Source of the DNA: Mesodorylaimus sp. YZB2_4
Taxonomy: Eukaryota > Nematoda > Enoplea > Dorylaimida > Dorylaimidae
Length of the DNA stretch: 64,000 nucleotides
Assembly: GCA_030248295.1 (NCBI GenBank)
Contig: JASANH010000209.1
Location: forward strand, 434,001 to 498,000
Reading direction: 5' to 3'
Made by a program: the position numbers and the translations under genes. Shown piece by piece: positions 40,673-51,709 of this stretch (its first letter is position 1; every line of letters begins with the position of its first letter). Below the pieces are notes generated by a model. That model was not told where the DNA came from and did not search any database. It saw nothing but the letters and a program-made list of their open reading frames with translations.

Positions 40673-42175
40673 ATGGTCCGATTCAATTCCGAAGCTTCGT
40701 CCCGCCTGATCACCCCGATGCTGTTCCTCGCTGCGATCTCGCTCGGCATTGCTTCGAACATCGCGAAGATCACTGGAAAAATTGACATGGCCATTGTCTT
40801 CGCTACTTCGCCCAGTTTCGATCACTATTCGCTCATCCACGACGCCTTCCCTCGTCTGCCAAACCATATCGAGCTGGGCGAGCAGAAGGTTAGAGTGGCC
40901 ATAATCGACGCTGGAGCAAACGCATCAACCTCGCCAAGTGTCTGGTTCAATCTTTCTGGGGATTCCAGCTTGTATCAGAGCTTCATAAAACACATCCCAC
41001 CGTGGCGCCGTGTTAATTTTCATAAGCATTATGATGCTCTGGATTATGTGCGAGAAAAAGTCTTCGATTTCAACAACCAAGAACGAGCAAAGGTGGTCTT
41101 TGTCTACTTCGAATTTCTCACAAGCAATTGGGCGAAAACGGAAAAAGCAGTGGATATGCTGCAGGAAAAGGGCGCCCATCTGTACATTATTTTCAATGAA
41201 ACTTTCCAGCTCCTGAAAGAAAAGTCCGAAGTCTATGCCCCAAAGAGGAACAAAGGCGTGCCAGGCATGTTCATTTACAACAACACATTCGAAGATGCCT
41301 GGAGCTTCAAGGATCTGATCACGCGGGACCTGTGCTCTCAATGTCGATTCCAGAAAGGCGGGAAGATGTGCAAGCTGGAATTGCGTTTGCCATATGGTCG
41401 GCCCGACTTTTTTGACGATGGCAATGCCCAGTGCCAGACTGTGGAGCCCAGCGACATTCTGACGTGCACTCAGGAGGAGTGCGAGAGGGAATGCGATCGC
41501 ATGTGGCCGTGGGTACAAGAACCCAACTGCACGGGAATATGCGACATCAGGATCGAGAGAAATCCTGCCAGCCCCCCGCCGCCAGGAATGGAGAACTGCC
41601 TGCACCACATCGACTGCGAGCCATGCCCTTCAACAACGGCTACGTTGGCCACTGCCCAAACGACGATGACGACTACGCCGGCCACTGCCCAAACGACGAT
41701 GACGACTACGTTGGCCTCTGCCCAAACGACCAGTGCCAAGACGTCGGCTCAAACGACTCCAGCTATGAGCATGCCTAAGAGGAGGGAAGATGTGAACCAA
41801 GAAGGTACAGGTGGAGAAAAAGCGGATAACGCGATGCTGATTGGTGTTATCGTGGCTGTGGTCGTTGTGGTCTTGCTCGTCGTGGTAATCGTTGTGGTAG
41901 TCGTGATCAAGAAAAAAAAGTCTGCAGCCAAGAAGCAGGAGGAAATGAAGAAAAAAAACGAGTTACTGGCAAAGACGAAAAAAGCTTCATCTGTTTTGAA
42001 AGAGAGCAAGGGCGGTGAAGCTGCAGTCAGTGCTGTCGGAAAAGGAGCTCAAGCCAGCATGATGGCTGATATCACAATCAGTGAAAGCATGACCATGAAG
42101 TCGAAGAATCCTGACAACAGCTCGATGAAGCCTCGTGTTGGGTCACAGAAAAAAGGCACTCAAACCAAGGAGTGA
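40673..42175 (+). CDS. vWA-like, Thr-stalked type I membrane protein, gene A
   Basis: An intronless 500-residue protein. I start it at the ATG at 40673 because the paralog at 59557 begins with the same MVR/MAR context; in-frame sequence further upstream does not align. Layout: signal peptide or anchor (about 12-30), a vWA/Rossmann-like head (35-225: KIDMAIVFATS, KVRVAIIDAG, KVVFVYFEF), a 12-cysteine neck (221-318, with IERNPASPPPPGMENCL), a Thr/Ala-rich stalk (320-365) of three 33-bp repeats, a transmembrane helix (388-412) and a Lys-rich inner tail (KKKKSAAKKQEEM) ending in charged sequence. The metal-site DxSxS of classical vWA domains is replaced by ATSPS. A cell-surface adhesion or receptor role is inferred. 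Poly(A) signal at 42498. Confidence 0.85.
   Translation: MVRFNSEASSRLITPMLFLAAISLGIASNIAKITGKIDMAIVFATSPSFDHYSLIHDAFPRLPNHIELGEQKVRVAIIDAGANASTSPSVWFNLSGDSSLYQSFIKHIPPWRRVNFHKHYDALDYVREKVFDFNNQERAKVVFVYFEFLTSNWAKTEKAVDMLQEKGAHLYIIFNETFQLLKEKSEVYAPKRNKGVPGMFIYNNTFEDAWSFKDLITRDLCSQCRFQKGGKMCKLELRLPYGRPDFFDDGNAQCQTVEPSDILTCTQEECERECDRMWPWVQEPNCTGICDIRIERNPASPPPPGMENCLHHIDCEPCPSTTATLATAQTTMTTTPATAQTTMTTTLASAQTTSAKTSAQTTPAMSMPKRREDVNQEGTGGEKADNAMLIGVIVAVVVVVLLVVVIVVVVVIKKKKSAAKKQEEMKKKNELLAKTKKASSVLKESKGGEAAVSAVGKGAQASMMADITISESMTMKSKNPDNSSMKPRVGSQKKGTQTKE
41639..41740 (+). repeat. 33-bp coding minisatellite, three units
   Basis: Three units encoding TLATAQTTMTT-like 11-mers in the stalk of gene A. 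The period differs from that of the paralog. Confidence 0.85.
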
Positions 42176-42497
42176 GCGGAAAAGCGATGATGATTCGTTG
42201 TGACGAGCTCTGTCTATCTCTCTGTGCTATTCAAATGCTGTCTCTGATTTCCATTCGTGTGTTCATGAAATCTGCTGGCAGAAATGCTTCCTCGTTCTGA
42301 CGCGAGATCTCTAAAAGTCAACGTACTTGTGTCAAAATACGTACAGCTATAGAGAGACTGACAATAAGGATTATGAAATAACGATTAGATCCACAAAGAG
42401 GCTCTAAGAAGAAGGTAGGCGGTGAGACTACAATCCAAAATGCTCCTTGCAGTTTGCAGGAATGTAGGTGAAGGGCACTTACGCTCTAAGTGATAAC

Positions 42498-42503
42498 AAT
42501 AAA
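42498..42503 (+). terminator. poly(A) signal for vWA-like gene A
   Basis: AATAAA about 320 bp after the stop; the first canonical signal. Confidence 0.55.
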
Positions 42504-43546
42504 AATGATACAAGTGCAAAATTATGGGGGAAAATCAAAATATGAATGAAAAAAACGTGCTGCTCAAAATATATTTCATGACTTTGGTACTTATGATTTC
42601 ACTTCCAGTTTTACCGCCTGAAAATGCAAGTGGGCTTTTATGGTGGCTTTGATAGATGATGCTGCTGCACTAAACTAACATAGCGCCGCAACTACTTTCG
42701 GTTCTCGAGATGTCAGCAGCCTTTTGATGGCACATCAAATTTGTGCTTCCAAGCTATAATTTTTCAATGTCTACTTAATCGTGTATACTCTTAAGACAGG
42801 GCTTCTGTAATGGCCGACCCATACGACTCTTAACTTGTGAAGTGAAAATTTTGACCCTATGATTTTTTGTGCTTAATAGTATTTTCCCCCATGAGTGTAT
42901 GGTGACGCAAAAGTCAAAAATGTCTTTCACCCCCTACCTGTGGAAATAAACGTAAAAACGTGTCACTTGGGCGATATCGCCCATATCTCCCCAATCTTTG
43001 GTCCTGGAATAATTTAAGACAAACCAAAATAATAACAAGACGATAAGCTATCGAATGCTTTTTTAAAATTTTCTTTAGGTCACACCGTTCGTGAGATTTT
43101 CCCGCCAAAAGTAAGAGTTCAAACTTTTCCTCACATACTTGAACGAATAACTCGAAACACCAAATCGGAACCCCCTTGAAAATTTCACCATATGTGCCCC
43201 TTGGTACCGGTTTTTAGCAAATATAGGTGCGGTATATTCTTTGTCTTGACATCTTAGGGTCAAAATCGCAAAAAACCGCCTAAATTAAGCGATGGGTTTT
43301 GTTCACAATCCTCCGTTTTCGAGCACAGGTTGGTAGCGGCACCAGACATAGCCTATCTTGTAGAGCAGAAAAATGCTAAAGGATGAGTCCTTTCTTAAGT
43401 TCTGGAGTCACATAGACTCGCGAACAGGACGTGTATTTCTATAGTGTACCTGATTCATCGTCTGTGAGTCGACGACTATTTGCGACTGCAAAGAAAGTGG
43501 GTGCGCGGTCGCAGGCCCCTCAAAAAGAGTCATGGGCGCATTGCAA
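42504..43546. other. intergenic, with an extra copy of the 43.5-kb terminal repeat
   Basis: About 43065-43215 is a direct, diverged copy of the left terminal repeat at 43560-43720 (shared: TTCGTGAGAT, GAAAATTTCACCATATGTGC). No gene seen. Confidence 0.5.
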
Positions 43547-44525
43547 GTCGCGATCATGAACTATTGAGTGCAACTTCTTAAAATTTCGCAAATCCGCCCA
43601 TTCGTGAGATATTCCCGCTTAAAGTCGAATTTCAAATTTTTCGCGCATACTTGTGCAAATAATTCGAAATAGAAAATCGAACCCTCCCTGAAAATTTCAC
43701 CATATGTGCCCCTTGGTAAACGCTTCAGGCAGCTGCTTATGTCAAGTTCTTACTCTAGAGCTCAGGTCACTTCCGTTATGCTTGCTTCAGAATTTTTCTT
43801 ACATGGCAGCCAGATTATCATAGCATTTTGTGACATTTTCCGCCCCACAAAGAGGGCTGTATTTGTTCGAGCATCCAAGCCAGCATCGACCGATCCGCCG
43901 ATCCAGGGGGTAGATCCGACCACTGGATAAGCCGAATCGGCAACTCAACTTTTTCGCTCCTAGAAAATGATAAAGTGTGGCATACTATGATGAGAAAGTC
44001 CCGTTTTTCTCTCAAATCAGCATTCGATCCCACGCTTTGGCGCTGGTTATCTCTCCTGTGTCTTTGGAGTGGTCTGACAGAGAGTTGCAGCGAAGAAAGA
44101 GGGCAGGTTGGAGGGAATTCAGTGCCAAAGACGTCATCCCCACCAATCTTGTATTTTCTGAAGCGGATCGGGCGGATCGGATCGGGATCGGATCGGTCGC
44201 TGCTGGCATCCAGGGTCGATGGCACGAGTAGCAAATCACCTTAAAACGCTCATCGAAAAAAGTGCTGAAAATGCAGATTTTTGCGATTTTAACCCTACTT
44301 GTAAGATATAAAAACAAGATATATGACCTACCTATATATTTTGGAAGTGCGTACCAAGGGGCACACATGATGAAATTTTCAGGGGGTTTCGATTTTCTAT
44401 TTCGAATTATTTGCACAAGTAGGTGCAAAAATTTGAATTTTGACTTTAGGCGGGAATATCTCACGAATAGACAGACTTGCGAAATTTTAAGAACTTGTAT
44501 TTGATAGTTTATGATCTTGCGACCA
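43547..44525. mobile_element. element with long (about 180-bp) terminal inverted repeats
   Basis: 43547-43722 and the reverse complement of 44345-44525 align nearly end to end (GATCATGAACTATT/GATCATAAACTATC, CTTAAAATTTCGCAA, ACTTGTGCAAATAATTCGAA, GTGCCCCTTGGTA). The interior contains GGATCGG-type sequence at 43880-44230 that resembles hAT ends elsewhere in the window, so a second element may be nested. No intact transposase. Target duplication not seen. Confidence 0.7.
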
Positions 44526-45448
44526 TGTTGACGTACTTTAAGAACGCAAGTAATGGTAGGCAAGATTGCCTTGTCAGATTTAGCAAATGCTTGGAGTCGG
44601 AAGACAGAAACATTATTGGGGAGTGGAAACGTAAAAGAAATATCCGTTTTTTTAAAAAATTTGAACTTCTGGTTTTCTGAGCAGCATGTGTCTTCTTTAC
44701 CTTATCGGGTTGTAAAGTACAGTATATCGGGGGGGGGGGGGGGCAGTGTGGCAGAGCCTTGAGAGGGGCACTGCTTGCGCAAAGAGACCATGATAATAAA
44801 TGAGGAGCAATTGATTCCTTTTTTGATTGAAAAATTTTCAAGTATTTAACATGATTCGATCCGATCGGACAAACTCCCATCTGATCCGGCCGTGACTACT
44901 ACGCTCCATCATACTGTATCTACTAGCGCCGTAAACCAGAAAAATACTGCCAATCACTGGCTAATCTGCACGCTCTCCGAAGCTAAACCGACACTTTATG
45001 AAAACATGTACTCATCCTCAAAAGGCTAGGAGAAATTAGAAGTATCAAAAAGAATGGTGAAAAAAGCATCAAAAGAATAAACGCGAAATAAAATTAAGAA
45101 CTACTAATGTTATCAATCAAAAAAATTGCCCTCACTCTCGGACGCAGTAGCAGCCGAACAACCTAGATAGCATGAAATATGTTCAAGCACAAATTATGGT
45201 TAAAAAATCCTCTAGAAAAAACATGGTAGAACAAAACTATGCTCTAGTATGCTTACATATCAAAGCTTTTGACTTGGTTTCTACAGGGTCTGTAGATTTA
45301 TAAGTTAGCCGTGCACTAATTACTCACTGCAAGCCGTTTCTCAAACTGACATTAACCTTGGTTTTTCTCACAAATTGATGAAGGGAAAGTATCTTAATAA
45401 ATTTCGCTTTAAAAGTGAGTGGTATATGAGTGCACGGCTAAATCAAGC
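44526..45448. other. intergenic; hAT-type end at 44826-44892
   Basis: 44826-44892 is the inverted counterpart of the left end of the element at 51710 (ACAAGTATTT/TCAAGTATTT, GATCCGATCGGACAAAC, GATCCGGCCGTGA). A run of 15 G is at 44729-44743. No gene seen. Confidence 0.5.
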
Positions 45449-46393
45449 TTACTCGCTGCACCCACTACTAGAACCAGACTCGCTGACAGCATCAGCCAAT
45501 GCTAACAACCTCTTGCCTTCCGGTGTGAACACCTCCACGAATGGATATCGACCATAGTTACGCCAATATTCGATTTTTCTAGTCAATTTGATCGGCGCTT
45601 CTTTTTCGCATACTACCAATTTGTAAGGTATGAAATTCGCTTCTAACGTTTTCTGCATTTGTCTTAATTCGACCGCTTTAGCCAATCCGAGTCGTCGAAA
45701 TTGTGGTTTTGTATATAAGTGATTTATTAGACCGAATTCGCTGTGCATAATTTCGAAACTGGCCAATTCGTGATCGCCTGATCGTCGAACGCACACGTTG
45801 GGCATGTAACGAATTTTGCGCTCGTTCAATGGCAGACTGCCGATCCAACGATGCGGCCATGTTTTGTCCACTAATTCCGCTTCGTCTAATCTCAAAGTAT
45901 CGAAAAAATATCCACTCGGTGAATCGATCGATTGTCGAGACAGGGCTGATCTGAGTTCAGGTGGAACCCAGTAGGCGTCATTGGCGTAGTAGTTGACCGA
46001 ACAATTGAGGAGTCGGAAATAGGAGCAATAAGACTCAGCTAATGTGTCTGGTAGTGACAGCCCGCAGATGGCGTGCGTGTCGTTCATGCTTAATTGATGA
46101 ATAATTTGTTGCAAAAAATCCAAAAATCCAGTCTCGTCCTGTTCATCCAACAATGCAAAGCTAAGGAAATAGGATCGAGGCAGGCCTTCGTATTCGACTG
46201 GATCAATGCAGCAGACGCGAGTAGGATCAGGCCAGCGATCGACACAGCATCGGGCGTTGTCCAATAAAGGGGCTGTGCGAGTGCTGGCGATCTTGAGCCA
46301 ATGATAGACGACTAACGAATTTGGAAGCCAGTCGGAGACGAGGCGCAGAAGCGACTCGAATTGGTCCAGCTGCACTTGGTTCAGTAGATGCAT
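45449..46393 (-). CDS. glycine N-acyltransferase-like (GNAT) enzyme
   Basis: GLYAT-family enzymes move acyl groups from CoA to glycine or similar amines. The 314-residue ORF has the two-part layout of the family: an N-terminal GNAT-like half (1-155, with a WLPNSLVVYHWL segment) and a C-terminal GNAT domain (160-290). In the latter, LRLDEAELVDKTWPHRW precedes SFEIMHSEFGLINHLYTKPQ and the acyl-CoA pyrophosphate loop RRLGLAKA (about 233-240). Length is close to the usual 290-300. The C-terminus is a Ser/Gly-rich tail. TTTTCTAG sits directly before the ATG on the coding strand, so the ATG could follow a splice acceptor, either a cis 5' intron or trans-splicing. Otherwise it is intronless and intact. 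Substrate is unknown. Confidence 0.85.
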   Translation of the reverse strand: MHLLNQVQLDQFESLLRLVSDWLPNSLVVYHWLKIASTRTAPLLDNARCCVDRWPDPTRVCCIDPVEYEGLPRSYFLSFALLDEQDETGFLDFLQQIIHQLSMNDTHAICGLSLPDTLAESYCSYFRLLNCSVNYYANDAYWVPPELRSALSRQSIDSPSGYFFDTLRLDEAELVDKTWPHRWIGSLPLNERKIRYMPNVCVRRSGDHELASFEIMHSEFGLINHLYTKPQFRRLGLAKAVELRQMQKTLEANFIPYKLVVCEKEAPIKLTRKIEYWRNYGRYPFVEVFTPEGKRLLALADAVSESGSSSGCSE

Positions 46394-46609
46394 CTAGAAA
46401 ATACAGAGATCTGGAACAGTTTTACAGTCACTACTAAAACGAGACCTAAAAGTTTGCTGGTCGTCAGTTGTGGCGGCTTGTTTTATCGAAGGCAAGGCAT
46501 ATTTGAGGGGTTCCTTTGTCCTTTGGCGACGCTTCAGTGATGACACCAGAAACCTGCCAGATTTCCTTACCGAACCAAGTTTTACCCATTAGCTTAGCCT
46601 GGAGATATT
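46394..46609. other. 5' flank of the GLYAT-like gene
   Basis: No feature beyond the acceptor-like TTTTCTAG adjoining the ATG. Confidence 0.4.
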
Positions 46610-46613
46610 TAAA

Positions 46614-47372
46614 TTATTTCCAAAAAAGTCTGTTATGACAGACTCAAAACTTTTAGACCAGCCAATGCACAGAGTGGAACCAGGGCTTGGGATGACTGAT
46701 CTATTCGGCCACAAGAAAAAGGAGGTGGCCTGACATGCTGCGCATGCACAGTGTAGAATCACTTGCACATACATGTATGCATTGAGATGTCAGCATCAAA
46801 GCCACAAAGCCTGTATTCTGTGAACTGCTGCTGCTGCTTGGGTAGGCTCCCCAAAGCATACCAGTTGTGCTATTTCGCACGAGCAGCCAAAATATTCTAA
46901 AGCTGTAACGCTGCAAGTATAGTGGCATGGCTTATCGTTGGATGCCTAAGCCTTGAGCGAAACTGAAAAATCTCTCCCCCCTTCTTCCAATTTTATGTTC
47001 ATGCTAATGTTTTATCATATCCGTAATGACACGCTCGAGTATGAAGGGACACATGGCACAAAATGATTTACCTTTGCCGCGTGCCGAACACTCCGGACTA
47101 ACAATAAAATCCACCGCTGCTACGCATAGCCTGAGAGTTAGACACTCCTAGCCCACTTTGTGGACCACTAGCAAAGGATTACATGATCAGTCGTTCAGTT
47201 GATATTCATGCAGAAAAAGCAGCTTCTGCTCAGACATTTTTCCTAAGCCGGGGTTGCGCTTACGATTAGCAGTGGCCGAGTAGACCAGACATCCTAAGCC
47301 CTGGTTCCACTGTGTGCATTGGCTGGTCTAAAAGTTTTGAGTCTGTCATAACAGACTTTTTTGGAAATAATA
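46614..47372. mobile_element. element with about 100-bp terminal inverted repeats
   Basis: 46617-46705 and the reverse complement of 47280-47370 agree almost base for base (ATTTCCAAAAAAGTCTGTTA, ACTTTTAGACCAGCCAATGC, GTGGAACCAGGGCTT). A short palindrome GTCTGTTATGACAGAC lies inside each arm. Flanks TTTAAAT and ATAAATC are a possible imperfect duplication. The interior is non-coding. Confidence 0.78.
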
Positions 47373-48569
47373 AATCCCTTTTCCGTCTTTTTGCTGCAAA
47401 CTAGTTTGGCCCAAAACACTTGTTCCTACAACAGAGAGGATTGAGTGACTTAACTGCCAGACACCTTCTTTAAAACCTCTTAAAAAGAGAAACGTATAAC
47501 GGAACGTGAACCCGCGCCCACGAAATTACTCGTAAAGACCCCCTACAGACCGACCATTTCATAGTCAGAAACTCTTGCCGCACTAAGGTGCCTGCTCATG
47601 AAATGCGCAGACTTTTCGAATATGTTCTCAGATTTACAGGCGGCAGGAAAAACAAAAATACTTCTTTGATGCCTCAATTATACCCGATACCATCTTTGAG
47701 CAGGCGAAAAGTCTAATGGTGAGACCACTCATATTCCTTTTCCACAAAACATGCTCTATGGCAAAAGTAGGCTGACATTACTGACATTACGAGAAGGCAT
47801 GCAGACAAAGGTAACAAATGGAGCTGAAGTGACAATCTATCAAAACCGAAGCCAGCCTAAGGAGAACTAGCTCATGCTCGGGGTGGTCCAAACTTTATAT
47901 CCTCATAGCATTCCATCAGAAGCTGAAACAGAACACTAAGGATCCGCAAGTTTTATCAGGTTGTTATTAGCTCTAATTTTCCTCAACAATATTACTCCAC
48001 ATCAAATAAAACATGTGCTGCCCACGGAAACTCTTTCCACATCATTTATCTTCGTTCACATATTTTCAATTTATTATCGGCAGATTTATTGGTGTGCACC
48101 AAACCATCTTCGTGAGCCTAGCCAATCAATGGCGCTGCGCCACAACCCGTTCAGTTGAAGGCTCCTTTATACTGGCGACCGAGTTCTCTGTGACAGCGCG
48201 CTCAGGACAGAGTTCTCTGCCACTCTGTAACTGAGATGGCGTTTTTACTGCCTCCAGAGTCCCCGCTCCAGAGCGCATTGTCCTGCGTTTTCAGAAACTG
48301 GGACTCTGTCCCTGCGTTTAGAGAGGCGCTGTCCCAGAGAGGCGCTAGAGAGAAAAACATTTTCTGCTCTTTGCACAAAGAGGCCAGCCGGAAACGGGAG
48401 GGGGGGGGCTTTATGCAGGACAGAGATCCTATACGATTAGAATACACGAGAACAGAACGCTGTGATAACCATATGCACAATTAGTTTTTTTTCGTGCTTT
48501 TGATCGATAAGAGTGGGATAGTTTGAAAATATTGATACGGCCGATACGAATAAAAATCATAAAAGAATC
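47373..48569. other. intergenic, repeat fragments
   Basis: About 48165-48350 shares blocks with 49540-49690 (ATACTGG.GACCGAGTT, CTCTGT, GTCCCTGCGTTT), showing a further dispersed repeat. No gene seen. Confidence 0.4.
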
Positions 48570-48915
48570 ATATAGGAGTGACAGATCGATTTATGCCCGA
48601 TCACTCGGCGGATGATTGGCTGATCAATCCGCTGTTTGATATGATCGGGTGATCGATATGATCAGCTGGTCTAATCGATACGATGAGCTGTTGTGATCTA
48701 TATGATCGACTGATGGATCGATCGATGAATCATATAATTAAGTAAATCAAACAGCAGAATAAATGATCGATCACCCGATCAATCAATCACTCGATCAATT
48801 AATCACTTGATCAATCGATCAATCAATCGTTCGATCACTCGATCAATCATCAATCAATCGGTTGATATAAATGATCAGACTGATCATATTGACTGATCAA
48901 TTAGTCACAATGATC
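48570..48915. repeat. ATCGATCA-rich low-complexity tract
   Basis: Dense, irregular tandem of GATC/AATCAATC/GATCGATC words over about 340 bp with many overlapping palindromes. Confidence 0.8.
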
Positions 48916-51701
48916 AATCGAATACTCGAATTCAACAACATGATCAATAAATCACACATGTAAGGATCATAGAGTGAGCTCTTTGAAAGCGAAAAACTAG
49001 GCTCAGAAAATGAAAAAATACAGGTCAAAATCACCCTTAACCCGTAGTTGGTCGAACTCTTGGGTCCACAGACCCAACGCATGTTATAACACAGGGCGAA
49101 ACGGTTTTATCTGCATATCTCGACAACCAGCCATTATTTTGCAAAACCGTTTGGTAGTATCATAGGTTGATAGGTAGGACATGCTGGTACCAAAAATTAT
49201 CGAAATCGATCAAGCGGTTCCCAAACGGCGGCCCGAAAACCCCAAAAAAGTGCCCAAGAACAATAATAACTTCAATTGAAACATGAATCGTACGAAAGGA
49301 AGAACTATCTTCTATCACAGGCATCGTACAGTTGCTACTTGATGCTGCAAACAGTGAGACCAACTAGGGGTTAAACTGAAATTTTGACTTCATTTTCGGA
49401 TTCAGCGATAAAAACTGCATCGGTTAATGCTCAGTTCGAAATCTTAGAGACGATCGTCGATTTTTAGAATCGATAGAAACGAGTCCCTGCGTTTTTGCAC
49501 AAACTTTGACTTTTTGTGCAAAAACGCAGGGACAGAGCGCGCAGGGACACCGATCGGGGACTCAGTACGGGCGCCTGGGCCTGGTCGCTTTTATCTCATT
49601 TTCCTGACTTTGGTGCATTTATACTGGTCACCGAGTTTTCAGGGTCCAGTGAAGCTCTGTCACAGAGAGCTCGGTGGCCACAACCCGTTCACTTGATGTT
49701 TCTAAACTCCGCGCCGAAAATGAAAAAACAGAAACGCTAGTGTTAGCTACTTTCGATAGTCGATAACTCAAAAATAATTAAACCAAAAAAGTTGAAATTT
49801 TGCATGCGTTGCAAAACAGAGCAGATCTGTTATTGTCTCAATTTTTGTCAAAATCTGTTGGGTACCTGACGAGCGACGGGTTGAAAAAGCCAAAACAGTG
49901 ACTAGTTTTAGGAATAACTTTTCAGAAATTGAAGCTTCAAAAAAATGACTGTCAAAAGGCAAAGTCGGAAAGTTTCAGCTTTCAGAAAAACTAACATTTC
50001 GAACTGTTCGACCTCTGCTTGTTGATCTAGGTTGATCTTCATCCTCCTCCTCCCCGTCTTCTCCGCCTGAACAAGAAATCGCGTATTCTGGAACTCGACA
50101 ACGGCTGGACGAGTTTTGAAAAAAATTGGCGTGATTGTAGATTCGGCCGATTCTAAAAAATGTGCGAAAAATCAAAAATTTTCGTCTAACCGTTCTTGAG
50201 GTATCATCCGGCAGAAATCGTCCTTTATGTGCCATACTGATGGTTAGTCGGGTCACGTATTTAGAGGGACAGGACCAGGACTACAGTAGGCAGCGTAACC
50301 AGCATTCCTGGTCGTCGGGAGAGACCCCACCATCGCTAAGAGACTACCCCCCCCCCCCCCCCGGTTGATGTATCAGCGGTAGATATATCCGTAGTTCCAA
50401 AGAGACTTCCCAGAGGCCAGCTGGGTGATTATGAGCAGGGTTCCAAGTATGTATCTTCTTCTTCACCCTGGCGTTGTACCCGCAATTGCTGGGTCCACTC
50501 TTCAGCAAAGGCGTCTTTATTTCTGTCTGTCCAAGGGGTCTTCTGGGGACGCGTTGACGATCTTCAGGTTTTCCTTGATTCTGTCCATCCATCGTTTCTT
50601 TGGTCGGCCCTGGCGGCGGCGACCTACAGGGTCGGGCTGCATGGTTGTCGTAGCTTCTGAGTCTTACTTCCAACCATGAGTCCATACAATCGTAGATGCG
50701 ACTCGAGCATTTCCTCTTTGACAGTGGCATCCCCTAGCTGCCTTTGAATGCCCTCGTTCATAATGCGATCCTATCGCATGATACAAAAGCTTCGTCGATG
50801 CATCCGCATCTGCATGGTGTTGAGGGCCTGCTCATGGGTGGACGAAGCAGGCCAGCCTTCGGACCCATACAGGGCCACTGGGCGGACCACCGTTTTGTAG
50901 ACCAAGTACGTATCACCTTCTCCAAATATAAATATATGCATGAACTGAATTTTAGTTCCCCACCAGAGAACTTTTATCCTGCTCTATCTGGATGGATCCA
51001 TCCTCAACCTTGAACCTTGAATCTGGAATCCAGCAGCACCAAGATTGACAACTACAAGGCCCACTTGCGAGCGCTTTAGAAAGGCAAAGACCAAGTATGA
51101 CGACTTTACCAACTAAGAGGGCGACGGCGAGTCCGCTGAGTTCATTAACCATCAGAAAAAGTAAGCAATATTCCCACAGAGAGATTTGCCCCTTTTTGAT
51201 CTGATTAGGCCGAAAGTCAGATTTGGGGGGTCTAGTGCAGATGAGCCTAATGAGTGGTAGTGTACTGCGCAGCATGCCAAACAGGGATATCTCGGTGACA
51301 GCATCCGAAACTGGGGGTGTAGACCCAGAGACCTTCTAGGTTTGAAACCTTGTCAATTTTGTAATGTTAAAATTTTTAAACGGGTCCGACCCGTTCTGCA
51401 CGAGCCAAAAATTTTTGACCCCCCCCCCCCCCCCCAGGGAAAAGCCAAGGAAATCCTGACCCCCTAGACGAGCCAAAAGTTACTGAGCCCCAACGCTATT
51501 CTGACATAAACACCGTTCTATGGGTGCTGTAACACCAATACATACAGAGTAGCGGTGAAGGCACAGATGGAAAGGATCTGGCAAGAAAAAGGTGCAAGAC
51601 CTATTGCTTGGGTTTAGAGCGAGCGAGAAGAGCATGCGAAAGGTTCGTTTCCCTGAGAGAAAGTATGAGATAGAATTAGAAAATCGCTGCAGTGCGACAG
51701 G
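48916..51701. other. intergenic, repeat fragments, no gene seen
   Basis: Holds a 21-bp perfect hairpin at 49483-49533, a MITE-like fragment by a run of 16 C at 50347-50362, and a run of 17 C at 51419-51435. AT-rich segments at 49095-49240 and 49760-49870 resemble 11400-11560 in style. The longest frames (50344-50730 minus, 49975-50256 minus) carry no recognisable motif; the first is Pro/Lys-rich and overlaps repeat sequence. Confidence 0.4.
49483..49533. repeat. 21-bp perfect hairpin, 9-nt loop
   Basis: GTCCCTGCGTTTTTGCACAA plus one base at 49483-49503 is exactly complementary to 49513-49533. Confidence 0.92.
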
Positions 51702-51709
51702 CCCCTCTG

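Noticed and set aside
40925-41608. 227-codon minus-strand frame opposite vWA-like gene A
   Set aside because: It is antisense to well-supported coding sequence conserved with the paralog; no conserved motif of its own.
48570-48915. Possible CRISPR-like or satellite array
   Set aside because: There is no regular repeat-spacer pattern; the tract is irregular GATC/AATC low complexity.
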